This document shows positions 1 to 8,639 of a stretch of DNA of 64,000 nucleotides, one piece after another. Numbering within the stretch: the stretch's first letter is position 1; every line of letters begins with the position of its first letter. The notes beneath the pieces were generated by a model. It searched no databases and was not told the DNA's origin. It saw nothing but the letters and a program-made list of their open reading frames with translations. Where the stretch lies: assembly GCA_016866775.1 (NCBI GenBank), contig VGLJ01000014.1:1-64000 (forward strand). The letters are read 5' to 3'. The DNA is from Candidatus Rokuibacteriota bacterium. GTDB lineage: Bacteria > Methylomirabilota > Methylomirabilia > Rokubacteriales > CSP1-6. The position numbers and the translations under genes were made by a program.

Positions 1-119
1 GCCATGCGCCGGCGTCCTCGGGAATTCCTCCACGTGTGCGCGCGCTCTACGTGGACGTCAACATCGACCGAGAGATCGCGGACGCCGTTACAACCCGCTT
101 GACAGCTGGTCCTTCCATA

Positions 120-1474
120 TCAGCTAGACGCGGGCTCCGCGCGATCGAAGCGCACGTCGATCGAGTCACCTTCGGTGAGCGCCTGGGCCTCGTGGGGCGC
201 GACGGGCCCGCTCGTGCCCTCGTGCGTGCGTCCGACGTGATCCTGGTAGCGATAGCGGATCTCCCACTGCCGTTGCCGGTTCACCGTGACCTGCGTCTCG
301 CGGATCGCGATGACCGAGCCACGCGCCGGTTGGCCGATGCGCAGCAAGCGCCACGTGCGCACCAGCCCGCGCCCCGTCACGACCGAGAGCGTGCCGCCCA
401 CGAACACGAACACGATCGCGATGCCGCTCATGATCAGCGGCCCCGCGATGCCGCCGGTACCCTCGGCGCGGCTCGCGTCCGGCGCGCCGGGCAGGTACGT
501 GACCTTGAAGGGGCGGCCGGGCTCCAGGCGTTCCCATTCTTCGACATCGACGACGTTCACGCCCTCGACCGGCCGGCCGTCCTCCGCGAAGAAGCGGTAC
601 GCGATCTCGTACCTCGTGCTGGAGTTGCCGTCACGCGAGGCGCGCGCGAGCGACTTGCCGACGACCACCGCGTTCACGACCACGCCGCTCTTCTCGAACC
701 GGCGCTCGCGGAGCGCCTCGCTGATGCCCGCGATCAGCAGGCCGAGCCCGACGCAGAAGAAGAAGGCGCCGAAGAGCACGAGGACATGACGCCGCAGAAG
801 GCGAAGGAACGTCACGGCCGTCTCGCCGGCCTTCCAGCCTTCCGCCTCTTCCGGCGACATGGCGGCGCTCCACTTCCCGTACGTACGCCCGCGATGATCC
901 TGGTAGCGATAGCGGATGCGCCACTGCGCGACGCCGTTGATCCGCATCTTCGTCGGCGCCACGTCGATCACCGTCGCGTACGTCCGCGTGCCCTCGGTCT
1001 GCAGGCGGACCTGGCGGGCGATGCCGCGGACGCCCTTGAAGAAGACCACGGCGCCGATCGGCGCGACGACGAGGCCGATGAGCGTCAGGATGGCCGGACC
1101 CGACCGGTCGGGTCCGGCGCCTTCGAGCCGGCTGACGCGCGGGTCGGATTTCAGATACGTCACGCGCACGGGCTCCCGCTCGGCGAGGCGGTCCCAGAGG
1201 CCGGGGCTCACCTGCGCGTGCGTCCGGATCGTCGTGCCGTCGGACGCGAGGAAGCGATACCCGACGCGATACGTGCGCTCGTTCTTGCCGCGCGCGATCG
1301 ACTTGGTGAGCACCATCCCGTCCGTGATCTCCGCCTCCTGCGGAAGCGCTCCTGCACGCGCATGGTGTCGTACGCGGTGGAGAGGCCGGCGGCCAGGAAC
1401 GGCGCGCCGACGAGAAGCCAGATGCCGCCGAACAGGAACGGAAACGAGCGGAACGCCGCCCGGAAGAACGTCAC
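120..1474 (-). CDS. DUF3592 membrane protein, apparent single-base frameshift
   Basis: The product is an uncharacterised membrane protein with repeated DUF3592 modules: a membrane helix followed by a small beta domain with motifs such as 'YRVGYRFLASDG' and 'YEIAYRFFAEDG', then 'VTYLPGAPD'. Downstream of about 1325 one frame runs uninterrupted to a TGA at 120. The N-terminal helix ('FLFGGIWLLVGAPFLAAG') is encoded in another frame from a GTG at 1474, five bases after the stop of the upstream exporter gene, with a GAGG-like ribosome site. The frames meet near 1325-1345, where one missing base would join them. The reading frame from 1316 alone gives 398 residues. DUF3592 function is unknown. The gene is probably the last of the minus-strand operon starting near 4.9 kb. 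Confidence 0.75.
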
Positions 1475-1479
1475 CTGCC

Positions 1480-3096
1480 TCACGTCACGCCTTCCTCCAC
1501 CGGCGCGGCGCGACGCGCCTCGGCCGCGGGCGTCGTCGGCGCCGGCTTGTCGAGCCGGATCCGGCGCATGAGCGGAAGGAGGAACGGGACGGCGGCGAAC
1601 ATCGTCGCGAGCAGCCAGAAGTCGTCGGCGTAGGCGAGGAGCTGCGCCTGCGTGACGGTCTCGCGATAGAGCATCGCGACGGCACGGCGCTGCGCCGTGA
1701 ACGTGTCGCTGCCCTGGCTCACGAAGTGGCTCGCGTAGTGGGCGAGGCGCGCGCGCGTCTCCTCGTCGAAGGTGGTGATGTGGCTGACGAGCGTCGACTG
1801 GTGGATCTGGCTCCGTTGCGCGAGCAGCGTCGTCACCACCGCGATGCCGACGCTGGCGCCCACGTTGCGCATCATGCTGTACACGGCGGTGGCGTTGACG
1901 AGCTTCTCCCGGCGGATCGTGGCGAGCGTCAGCGTCGACATCGGGACGTAGATGAATCCGGCCGCGAAGCCCTGGACGAAGCGGGGAAACGCGAGCGCCC
2001 AGTAGTCCATGTCGGGCGTCAGCACGGTCATCATGTAGAGAGCGACCGCGTTGAGCAGGCACCCGAACGCCAGCATCGCCCGCTGGTCGACGCGCTTCAC
2101 CAGCCCGGAGGCGAAGAGCGAGACGATGTTGCCGAGGCCTCCGGGCGCCAGCACCAGGCCCGCCGTCCACGCGTCGTAGCCGAGGAGCTTTTGCGTGAAC
2201 ACCGCGACGAGCAGCATGCCGGCGAACATGCCGAAGCCCACGATGGCGCTCAGGACGGTGCCGGTGGCGAAGTTGAGGTCGGCGAAGACCGTGAGGTCGA
2301 GCACCGGATCGCTCGTGGTCAGCTCGCGGACGAGGAACGCGACGAGGGCGACCACGGAGACGATCGTCATGCCCAGGATGACGTGCGAGTCGAACCAGTC
2401 CTCACGCTCCCCGCGGTCGAGCACGAGCTGCAGACAGCCGAAGCCCAGGACCATGAACGCCAGACCGATCCAGTCGATGCGCGCGTGCTTGCGGAGGTAC
2501 GGCGGATCGAAGAGGAAGACGCTCGCCAGGAAGAAGCCGACGATGCCGACCGGCAGGTTGATGTAGAAGATCCAGCGCCACGACCATTCGTCGGCGAGGA
2601 AGCCGCCGACGGTCGGGCCGAGGATGGGCCCGAGAATGAAGCCCATGCCCCACACCGCCATCGCGAGCCCGCGCTGATGGAACGGGAAGATCTCCCAGAG
2701 GATCGCCTGAGACATCGGGATGATCGGCCCGCCGCCGAGGCCCTGGAAGATGCGCGCGACGATCAGCGTGGTCAGGTCGGGCGCGGCGCCGGAGATCAAC
2801 GAGCTGACCGTGAACAGCGTGGCGCAGATGAGGAAGAACTTCCGGCGGCCGAAGTATCCGGTCAGCCATCCCGTCGCCGGGATCACGACGGCGTTCGCGG
2901 CGAGATACGACGTGATCACCCACGAGACTTCGTCGAGCCCCGCGGAGAGCGAGCCCTGCAGGTGCGGCAGGATCACGTTGGTGACGCTCGTGTCGAGGAT
3001 CTGCATGAAGGCCACCACCATGACCGTGAAGGTGATGGCCCACTTGCGCGCCGCGGAGAGCGGCGCGTCGGGGACCGCAGGAATGCGTTCGGTCAC
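1480..3096 (-). CDS. DHA2-family MFS drug/proton antiporter (EmrB-like)
   Basis: This 538-residue protein should be an inner-membrane exporter of small toxic molecules driven by proton antiport. It has the DHA2 layout of about 14 hydrophobic helices, the helix 1 signature 'LDTSVTNVILP', the loop 2-3 motif A 'GYFGRRKFF' and the antiporter motif C region 'GMGFILGPILGP'. Length matches the EmrB family (about 510-550). The start is GTG at 3096, overlapping the upstream reductase stop as GTGA, so the two are probably translationally coupled. No EmrA-type periplasmic adaptor is adjacent, and the substrate cannot be predicted. Confidence 0.92.
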   Translation of the reverse strand: MTERIPAVPDAPLSAARKWAITFTVMVVAFMQILDTSVTNVILPHLQGSLSAGLDEVSWVITSYLAANAVVIPATGWLTGYFGRRKFFLICATLFTVSSLISGAAPDLTTLIVARIFQGLGGGPIIPMSQAILWEIFPFHQRGLAMAVWGMGFILGPILGPTVGGFLADEWSWRWIFYINLPVGIVGFFLASVFLFDPPYLRKHARIDWIGLAFMVLGFGCLQLVLDRGEREDWFDSHVILGMTIVSVVALVAFLVRELTTSDPVLDLTVFADLNFATGTVLSAIVGFGMFAGMLLVAVFTQKLLGYDAWTAGLVLAPGGLGNIVSLFASGLVKRVDQRAMLAFGCLLNAVALYMMTVLTPDMDYWALAFPRFVQGFAAGFIYVPMSTLTLATIRREKLVNATAVYSMMRNVGASVGIAVVTTLLAQRSQIHQSTLVSHITTFDEETRARLAHYASHFVSQGSDTFTAQRRAVAMLYRETVTQAQLLAYADDFWLLATMFAAVPFLLPLMRRIRLDKPAPTTPAAEARRAAPVEEGVT

Positions 3097-4082
3097 ACCG
3101 ATCCGGTCGGCGCGACGAGGATCTTGCCGGTCCGCTCTCCCCGCTGGGCGTGCGCGAGCGCGCGCGTGATGTCGTCGATCGCGTACACCTGCTCGACCGG
3201 CGCGGTGAGCGTGCCGTCGATCACCTGGCGCGCGAGGTCCGCGTAGAGCGCCCGCACCTTGTCACGCGGGTAGGTCGCGAGCGGCCGGGTAAGCGTGAAG
3301 CCCGCGAGCCTCACGCCGCGGCCGCTCAGCGCGGGCCGCGACATCACCGGGTCTTCGCCGCTCATCGAGCCGTAGTTGCAGACGACGCCGTCGTCGCCCA
3401 CGCACTCCGCGATGCGATGCGTGGCGCGCCCCGACACGGCGTCGAGGCCCAGCCGGATCGTGCCGCCGGCCGTCTTCGCCTTCACGCGCTCGGCCAGATC
3501 GTCGCCGTCGACCACGCACGCGTCCGCGCCGAGCTTCGCCAGCTCCGCGAAGAGCGACTCGCGGCGCACCACGTTCATCGTCCGGATGCCGCGGGCGCGC
3601 GCGAGCGGGATCACGAGGCGCCCGACGGCGGAGTTCGCCACGTTCTGGATGACCCACTCGCCGGGCTTCACGTCGATCAGCGAGGTGAGGAGCAGCAACG
3701 CGGTCGCCGGGTTGATCCGGAGCATCGCGGCCTGCCGCAGGTCGATCCGCGGCGGGAGCGCGATGACGTCGTCGGCCTTCACGCGCCGCTGCTGCGCCCA
3801 GTTCTCCCGCTGGAGGGTGATGACGAGATCGCCGGCCTTCACGTCCGACACCCCGTCGCCCACCGCGGTCACGCGCCCGACGCATTCGGCGCCGGGTGTC
3901 GCGGGCAGCGGTGGCCGCAGTCGATACGTCCCGCGGCAGAACGAGATGTCGGCCGGGTTGATCGGGAACAGCAGCACGTCGAAGACGACCTCACCGGCGC
4001 CCGGGGCGCCGACGTCGTCCACGGTCGCGCAGCGCGCGTTCTCCTCCGGCGCGCCGTAGCGGTCGAGGAGGATCTTCTTCAT
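3093..4082 (-). CDS. Zinc-independent MDR-family reductase, MECR/enoyl-thioester reductase-like
   Basis: A 329-residue medium-chain dehydrogenase/reductase. The N-terminal GroES-like half carries 'PINPADISFCRGTYRLRP', where the Tyr matches the catalytic tyrosine region of mitochondrial-type 2-enoyl thioester reductases. The Rossmann half has 'NVANSAVGRLVIPLA' and 'NVVRRE', the NADPH-binding pattern of that family. No cysteine set for structural or catalytic zinc is visible. The start is taken as ATG at 4082, which overlaps the upstream amidohydrolase stop (ATGA); the same frame is open further upstream, but that part is antisense-like sequence within the amidohydrolase gene. It likely reduces a double bond or quinone; the substrate is unknown. 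Confidence 0.85.
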   Translation of the reverse strand: MKKILLDRYGAPEENARCATVDDVGAPGAGEVVFDVLLFPINPADISFCRGTYRLRPPLPATPGAECVGRVTAVGDGVSDVKAGDLVITLQRENWAQQRRVKADDVIALPPRIDLRQAAMLRINPATALLLLTSLIDVKPGEWVIQNVANSAVGRLVIPLARARGIRTMNVVRRESLFAELAKLGADACVVDGDDLAERVKAKTAGGTIRLGLDAVSGRATHRIAECVGDDGVVCNYGSMSGEDPVMSRPALSGRGVRLAGFTLTRPLATYPRDKVRALYADLARQVIDGTLTAPVEQVYAIDDITRALAHAQRGERTGKILVAPTGSV

Positions 4083-4906
4083 GCGCTCCGCTTCCACCCG
4101 ATCCAGTCGCAGACGGCCTGGCCCATGACGAGCTCGAGGTCGCGGCCCTTCAGCCACGGCAGCTCTTCGGTGAACATCGTCGCGCACTGCCGCCACGAGC
4201 ACGGCATGCGCGTGATGTCGGTGCCCCAGAAGAACCGCGTGGGGCCGAAGGCGTCGTACAGACGGTGCAGGTGGTCGTGGATGTCGCGATATGGATACGG
4301 CTGGTCGGAGTAGCTCGGCGCGCCCGTGGCCTTCATCGCGACGTTCGGGAACTTCGCGAGCGCCACGACCTCGTCGAGATTCGCCCACAGCTCGGCCTGG
4401 CTCTTCGCGCCGCCCGACGGCCGGCCGAGGTGATCGAGGATCAGCTTGAGGCTGGTATGCCGCTGCGCGACCTCGGCGAGCTTCGGGAGGAATCCCGCCG
4501 CCATCGTCGCCACGGGAAGGCCCGCGCGCTCGGCGGCCGGCCACAGCCAGTCGATGGTGCCGTCCGTCGGCCACGTCTTCATGTGCGGCTGCAGGAAGAC
4601 GAAGCGCAGCCCGAGCATCCCCGGACGCTGCTTCCACGTGTCCACGAGCTGCCGGCTCTCCGGCTTGTCGAGCGGGAAGTTGCCGAGGATGGCGAAGCGA
4701 TTCGGGTGCTGGCGCGCCGCTTCGACCGCGAGCTCGTTGCTGTGCGGATCCCACGAAGCCGGCGGATGGATGATGGTCGCGTCGATGCCGTTCGCGGCCA
4801 TCTCCTTCAGCGCGTCGTCCTTCGTGTAGGTGGGCACCTGGCGGTGATTGGCGTTCGTGGGCTTGCCCGCGGTCCAGAGGTGGATCTGCGCGTCGACGAT
4901 CTGCAT
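4079..4906 (-). CDS. Amidohydrolase family 2 (COG3618-like TIM-barrel hydrolase)
   Basis: A 275-residue metal-dependent TIM-barrel hydrolase of the Amidohydro_2 family. The strand 1 motif reads 'DAQIHLW', a common variant of the DxHxH metal site in this subfamily. A histidine lies in 'LILDHLGRP' and the late aspartate in 'FFWGTDITRMPC', both at family-typical places. Members hydrolyse lactones or decarboxylate cyclic acids in catabolic pathways. It starts the coupled set amidohydrolase, reductase, exporter and DUF3592 (overlaps or gaps of 5 bases or less). A carboxymuconolactone-decarboxylase-like gene lies just upstream, consistent with degradation of a ring or lactone compound; the substrate is not predictable. 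Confidence 0.88.
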   Translation of the reverse strand: MQIVDAQIHLWTAGKPTNANHRQVPTYTKDDALKEMAANGIDATIIHPPASWDPHSNELAVEAARQHPNRFAILGNFPLDKPESRQLVDTWKQRPGMLGLRFVFLQPHMKTWPTDGTIDWLWPAAERAGLPVATMAAGFLPKLAEVAQRHTSLKLILDHLGRPSGGAKSQAELWANLDEVVALAKFPNVAMKATGAPSYSDQPYPYRDIHDHLHRLYDAFGPTRFFWGTDITRMPCSWRQCATMFTEELPWLKGRDLELVMGQAVCDWIGWKRSA

Positions 4907-4916
4907 GGCGTGGCTC

Positions 4917-5465
4917 CTAGACTCTGAGCACCTCGGCCCCCTGGCCGGCTTCCAGTTCGCAGGCGTTCACGGTCATGCAGAGGAGGCTGTAGTAGCCGAT
5001 GGCGCCGGTGAGCTGGATGAACTCGTCGTCACCGAGGCGCGCGCGGAGCGCCTTCGCCGTCGCGTCGTCGACGCGATGCTTGCGCAGGAGGTCGCGCGTG
5101 AAGTCGATGATCTGCGCGTCCTCGGCCGGGACGCCGCGCGAGTGGTTCTCGCGGATCGCGCTGATCGTGCTCTCGGGGACGTTCTGCTTGCGCGCCCCGC
5201 CGGTCTGGGCCCCCCAGACGTAGAGCGCCTCGAACTCGCGCGCGACGGTCATCGCGGCGAGCACGCGCACGCGCATGTCGAGCGAGCCTTCGAAGCGCAC
5301 GTAGGCGCCGAGGTGCGCCACGCGCTCGGCGATCTCGGGCGAGTGGAGGAACATCGTGAAGGGCCCCTGCTGGATGCCGCCGCGGCTCTTGATGATGCCG
5401 TCGACGATCGCGTGATGCTTCGCGGGGACCTGCTCCTTGCTGGTGATCGGCGTCAGTCGTGCCAT
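4917..5465 (-). CDS. Carboxymuconolactone decarboxylase (CMD) family protein without CxxC
   Basis: A 182-residue all-helical CMD/AhpD-superfamily protein. It has the family pattern of an N-terminal 'GPFTMFLHSPEIAERVAHLG' stretch, a central 'REFEALYVWGAQ' helix and the 'ENHSRGVP' turn. The redox CxxC motif of AhpD is absent, so a decarboxylase or hydrolase-like role is likelier than peroxidase activity. It lies 10 bases upstream of the amidohydrolase and 4 bases after the ABC permease gene, so it links the importer to the hydrolase. This supports one operon for uptake and breakdown of a cyclic carboxylic compound (inference). Confidence 0.85.
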   Translation of the reverse strand: MARLTPITSKEQVPAKHHAIVDGIIKSRGGIQQGPFTMFLHSPEIAERVAHLGAYVRFEGSLDMRVRVLAAMTVAREFEALYVWGAQTGGARKQNVPESTISAIRENHSRGVPAEDAQIIDFTRDLLRKHRVDDATAKALRARLGDDEFIQLTGAIGYYSLLCMTVNACELEAGQGAEVLRV

Positions 5466-5469
5466 GAGC

Positions 5470-6297
5470 TCACCCCTTGACGGCGCCGGCCGACAGCCCC
5501 TGGACGACGAAGCGCTGGCCGATGAAGTAGAGGATCGTGATCGGGACCGACGCGAGGATGGCGCCGGCCATGAGCTGCCCCCAGATGTACTGGTCGCCCA
5601 CGACCATCATCGAGAGCTTGATCGGGGTCGTCATCGTCGTGTGGTCGCTGGTGAAGACGAGCGCCAGCAGGAACTCGTTCCACGACAGCGTGAACGAGAA
5701 GATCGCGGAGGCGACGATGCCCGGCGCCGAGAGCGGGAGCAGGATGCGGAAGAGCGCGCCGATCTTGGTGCAGCCGTCCACCATCGCGTGCTCTTCCAGC
5801 TCGGCGGGGATCGCGCGGAAGTAGCCCATGAGCATCCAGGTGCAGAAGGGGACGGTGATCGTCAGGTACGTCAGCATCAGCGACTTGAGCGTGTTTCCGA
5901 GCCCGAGCGCGACCACGATCGCGTAGAGCGGGACGAAGAGCATCGCGGTCGGCAGCAGGTACTTGAACAGGATGAAGCGCCCCACCCACTCCCGCCCGCG
6001 GTAGCGGTAGCGGACGATGCTGAACGCGGCGAACGCGCTCACGAACACCGTGACCGCGGTCACCGTCGACGCGACCGCGAAGCTGTTCCAGATGTTCCGC
6101 AGGAGATCCTCGCGCTCGACGACGCGGACGAAGTGCTCGAACGTGGGACTCGTCGGCAGGTAGCTGAAGTCCTCGTAGAGCGCCTTGTTCGTCTTGAGCG
6201 CGGTCGTCAGCATCCAGAAGAGCGGCACCGCGACCATGAGGACGAAGACCGCGAGGAGCCCGTAGGTGAGGGCGCGGATCGGCAGCGGGTCACGCAT
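5470..6297 (-). CDS. Sugar-type ABC transporter inner-membrane permease (MalG-like)
   Basis: A 275-residue permease with six predicted helices and the EAA cytoplasmic loop 'EHAMVDGCTKIGALFRILLP', which docks to an ABC ATPase. Length and layout match the MalG/UgpE group (binding-protein-dependent carbohydrate transporters). It follows the MalF-like permease by 12 bases and forms a three-gene importer with it and the Tat-secreted binding protein. No ATP-binding subunit is present in this gene group. Confidence 0.92.
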   Translation of the reverse strand: MRDPLPIRALTYGLLAVFVLMVAVPLFWMLTTALKTNKALYEDFSYLPTSPTFEHFVRVVEREDLLRNIWNSFAVASTVTAVTVFVSAFAAFSIVRYRYRGREWVGRFILFKYLLPTAMLFVPLYAIVVALGLGNTLKSLMLTYLTITVPFCTWMLMGYFRAIPAELEEHAMVDGCTKIGALFRILLPLSAPGIVASAIFSFTLSWNEFLLALVFTSDHTTMTTPIKLSMMVVGDQYIWGQLMAGAILASVPITILYFIGQRFVVQGLSAGAVKG

Positions 6298-6309
6298 GGC
6301 TTTCCCCTC

Positions 6310-7302
6310 TCAGGCGTTCGCCTTGCGCTGGAGCATGATCGTCACGATCAGGACGCCGCCGATGAGGAGCGGCAGGAAGAGCGTCGCGACGGCCGCGGCC
6401 TCGCCGAGCCGGAGGTTCACCATCCCCATCACGTACACGAGCATCGTGTAGACCATGGTCGCGTCCGACGGTCCGCCGCCGGTGAGGAGATAGACGGGCT
6501 CGAACGCGTTCGCGGTCTGGATCGTCGTGAGCAGCAGGACGACGCCGATGATGTGGTAGAGGCTCGGCAGCGTGATGTGCCGGAACTGCTGGACCCGTGA
6601 GGCGCCGTCGACCTGCGCGGAGTCGTAGAGCTCCTGCGAGATGGTCTGCATGCCCGCGAGGAACGAGATCGCATAGAAGGGGAAGTTCCGCCAGGCGTGG
6701 GCGACGATGACCGACGCCATGGCGGTGCTGCGGTCGGAGAGGAAGGCGATGGGCCCGCCGATGATCCCGAGGTCCATCAACGCGTAGTTGATCAGCCCGG
6801 CCAGCGGATCGTAGAGCCACCGCCACACCAGGTAGACGACGAACGCCGGCATCACCCACGGCAGCAGCAGGAACGCGCGGAAGAAGTTCCGGCCGCGGAT
6901 CTGCTGGTTCAGCACGAGCGCGACGGCCATGCCGAGCACGAACTTGATCGCCACCGCGCACACCGTGAACACCACGGTGTTCGTGACGGCGGCACTGAAC
7001 TGCGGCCACGCGATGACGTACGCGAAGTTCCGGAACCCGACGAACTGCCCCGGATTGCCGATCGTCTTGTCGGAGAAGGCAAGCCAGATCGCGTAGAAGA
7101 ACGGATACAGGATGAGCCCGAGCAGGATCGCGACGGTCGGCGCGAGCAACCCCATGCCCTGGAGCGCCTCGCGCGTGCGGGCGGAGAGCCGCCGTGACCG
7201 ACTCGGATGGGGGGTGCGAGGCGCACCCCCCAAGCCCCCCGCGCTTCGGGCCGGGAGTGAATCCCGGCCCTCCGCGGGTGCCGGGCTAGTGACGGTAGCC
7301 AT
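6310..7302 (-). CDS. Sugar-type ABC transporter inner-membrane permease (MalF-like)
   Basis: A 330-residue permease. The core from about residue 45 has six helices and the EAA loop 'YDSAQVDGASRVQQFRHITLP', as in MalF/UgpA. The first 45 residues are low-complexity, rich in Pro, Arg and Gly, and are encoded by a palindromic repeat (7205-7285). The functional start could therefore lie downstream, near the basic segment 'RRLSARTREALQG', but I see no start codon clearly better than the ATG at 7302, which sits 2 bases after the binding-protein stop. It pairs with the MalG-like permease; the imported solute is unknown. Confidence 0.88.
   Translation of the reverse strand: MATVTSPAPAEGRDSLPARSAGGLGGAPRTPHPSRSRRLSARTREALQGMGLLAPTVAILLGLILYPFFYAIWLAFSDKTIGNPGQFVGFRNFAYVIAWPQFSAAVTNTVVFTVCAVAIKFVLGMAVALVLNQQIRGRNFFRAFLLLPWVMPAFVVYLVWRWLYDPLAGLINYALMDLGIIGGPIAFLSDRSTAMASVIVAHAWRNFPFYAISFLAGMQTISQELYDSAQVDGASRVQQFRHITLPSLYHIIGVVLLLTTIQTANAFEPVYLLTGGGPSDATMVYTMLVYVMGMVNLRLGEAAAVATLFLPLLIGGVLIVTIMLQRKANA
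7205..7285 (-). repeat. Palindromic repeat, family B, inside the permease coding region
   Basis: On the minus strand this segment has a 9-bp perfect stem with loop TTCAC (7248-7270), then the shared 15-mer GGGGGGCTTGGGGGG, then a 10-bp perfect stem with a 3-base loop (7209-7231). The same order (stem with a TTSAC loop, the same 15-mer, then a C/G-run stem) recurs at 32622-32680. Here it overlaps the 5' end of a permease gene and encodes its odd N-terminus. Confidence 0.6.
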
Positions 7303-7304
7303 CG

Positions 7305-8600
7305 CTACGCGTACTTCGTGTAGATCTTGTTCAGGACGTCGATGGTCTCCGCGAACGCCTTGTCGCGGGACCAGTTGTCGACCACGAGGCGCTGGAGCAT
7401 GCGCGAGACCGTGCAGTTGGTGCTCTGCTCACGCCAGGCGTCGTTGAAGACATCGGGCCAGCTCTGGGGCTCGCCCTTGAGCGCCATGTCGACGAGGCCC
7501 TTCATGAACGGCTTCTTCTTCCAGACGTCGAAGTCGAGATAGCTCTTCAGCACCGGCGCCCACTGGCTGTGCATCATCTCCTTGTTCATCTTGTCGAAGG
7601 CGGTCGAGTCGAGCAGGAACTGCTTCGCCACGTCCGGCACCTTCGTGTACTTCATGATCGAGCGTGACGCGTACGTGAGGGGCTGCACCAGGCCCTTCGG
7701 GCCCTTCGGATAGGTGTAGTGGCCGGTCTTGGCGAGCAGCTCGGGGTTGTTCGCCTCGAGCCACAGCGAGATCGTGACCGGGTTGAAAACGAACACGACC
7801 TTCCCCGCCTGGTAGGTCGAGTTGTTCATCGTGTTATCCCAGGTCACGACGCCCGGCGGCAGCACGTTCGACTTCCAGACGTCCTCGAAGTAGTCGAGGA
7901 ACTCCCACATCTCCTTCTTGTGGTCGCCGAGGACCACGCGCTTGCCCTTGTCGTCGGCGATGCGCGGGCCGTAGCTCTTCATGATGTCTTCCCAGACCTG
8001 CGAGTCCGTCTGGTTGCTGATGGCCTGGCCGATCCCGAAGACCCTCGGGGGCTGCTGGGCCTTCTTCGCCCACTGGAGCAGCTCGACCCACGTTGCCGGA
8101 GGCGGCTTGAGCCCGGCCTTCTCGAGGAGGTCGTTGCGGGCGATCGTCATGAAGCCCTGGAGGCCGTAGAGGATGGTGTGGACGCGCCCGTCCGGCTCCA
8201 CCATGATCTTGGACGACGGGCCGATCCAGCCGCCCTCCGCCTTCTCGGCCTTCTTGTACACGTCGGTCACGTCGAGGAGCTGGCCGCGCGCGCGCAGCTC
8301 CACGCCGCCCGACTCGACGATGTCCGGCGTCGCCTTGGCCTCGATGGCCGCCGTGATCTTCGGCATGAACTCCTTCCACGGCACCATCGTGAGCTGCAGG
8401 TCGACGTTGTTCTTCTTCGCCCATTCCCGGGCGAACTCCGCGCGCGCGTCGTCGCTGCCCTTCAGGAACTGGTAGCACCAGTAGACGAGCTTCGGCCGCT
8501 GCGCGCGCGCCGGCGCGGGGAATCCGACGGCGGCGGCGGCTCCGGCGGTGATCGCGGCGGACTTCAAGAACTGGCGGCGGCTGGATGTCTGGGACGCCAT
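7305..8600 (-). CDS. ABC transporter extracellular solute-binding protein family 1, Tat-exported
   Basis: A 431-residue periplasmic binding protein that delivers solute to the two downstream permeases. The N-terminus has a twin-arginine signal ('SRRQFLKSA', then 'AAITAGAAAAVGFPAPARA'), so it should be exported folded. The mature part begins near 'QRPKLVYWCYQF' and has the class-typical 'PWKEFMPKITAAIEAKATPDIVESGG'. Length matches family 1 (MalE/UgpB-like) proteins. It is the first gene of the importer; the gene upstream (CinA) is 39 bases away. The ligand could be a sugar, polyol or similar, and nothing in the sequence decides. Confidence 0.92.
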   Translation of the reverse strand: MASQTSSRRQFLKSAAITAGAAAAVGFPAPARAQRPKLVYWCYQFLKGSDDARAEFAREWAKKNNVDLQLTMVPWKEFMPKITAAIEAKATPDIVESGGVELRARGQLLDVTDVYKKAEKAEGGWIGPSSKIMVEPDGRVHTILYGLQGFMTIARNDLLEKAGLKPPPATWVELLQWAKKAQQPPRVFGIGQAISNQTDSQVWEDIMKSYGPRIADDKGKRVVLGDHKKEMWEFLDYFEDVWKSNVLPPGVVTWDNTMNNSTYQAGKVVFVFNPVTISLWLEANNPELLAKTGHYTYPKGPKGLVQPLTYASRSIMKYTKVPDVAKQFLLDSTAFDKMNKEMMHSQWAPVLKSYLDFDVWKKKPFMKGLVDMALKGEPQSWPDVFNDAWREQSTNCTVSRMLQRLVVDNWSRDKAFAETIDVLNKIYTKYA

Positions 8601-8639
8601 CGTCCGTCCTCCTTTGCGGAGCGTCAGGTGAAGCGGAGC

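Noticed and set aside
1-119. Start of a minus-strand gene at the left edge (ATG complement of 3-5)
   Set aside because: Only two codon positions remain in the window; nothing can be supported.
36-1571. Long open frames on the strand opposite real genes (for example here and at 916-3246 plus)
   Set aside because: They are rich in Arg, His, Asp and Glu with no known motif and mirror codons of real genes; in GC-rich DNA such shadow frames are expected.
4083-4754. Upstream extension of the enoyl-reductase-like gene to 553 residues
   Set aside because: The extra part is an out-of-frame reading of the amidohydrolase gene; the family start and the ATGA overlap support ATG 4082.
4917-5465. Second selenoprotein candidate among CMD proteins
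   Set aside because: This CMD protein has no CxxC region and no in-frame TGA.
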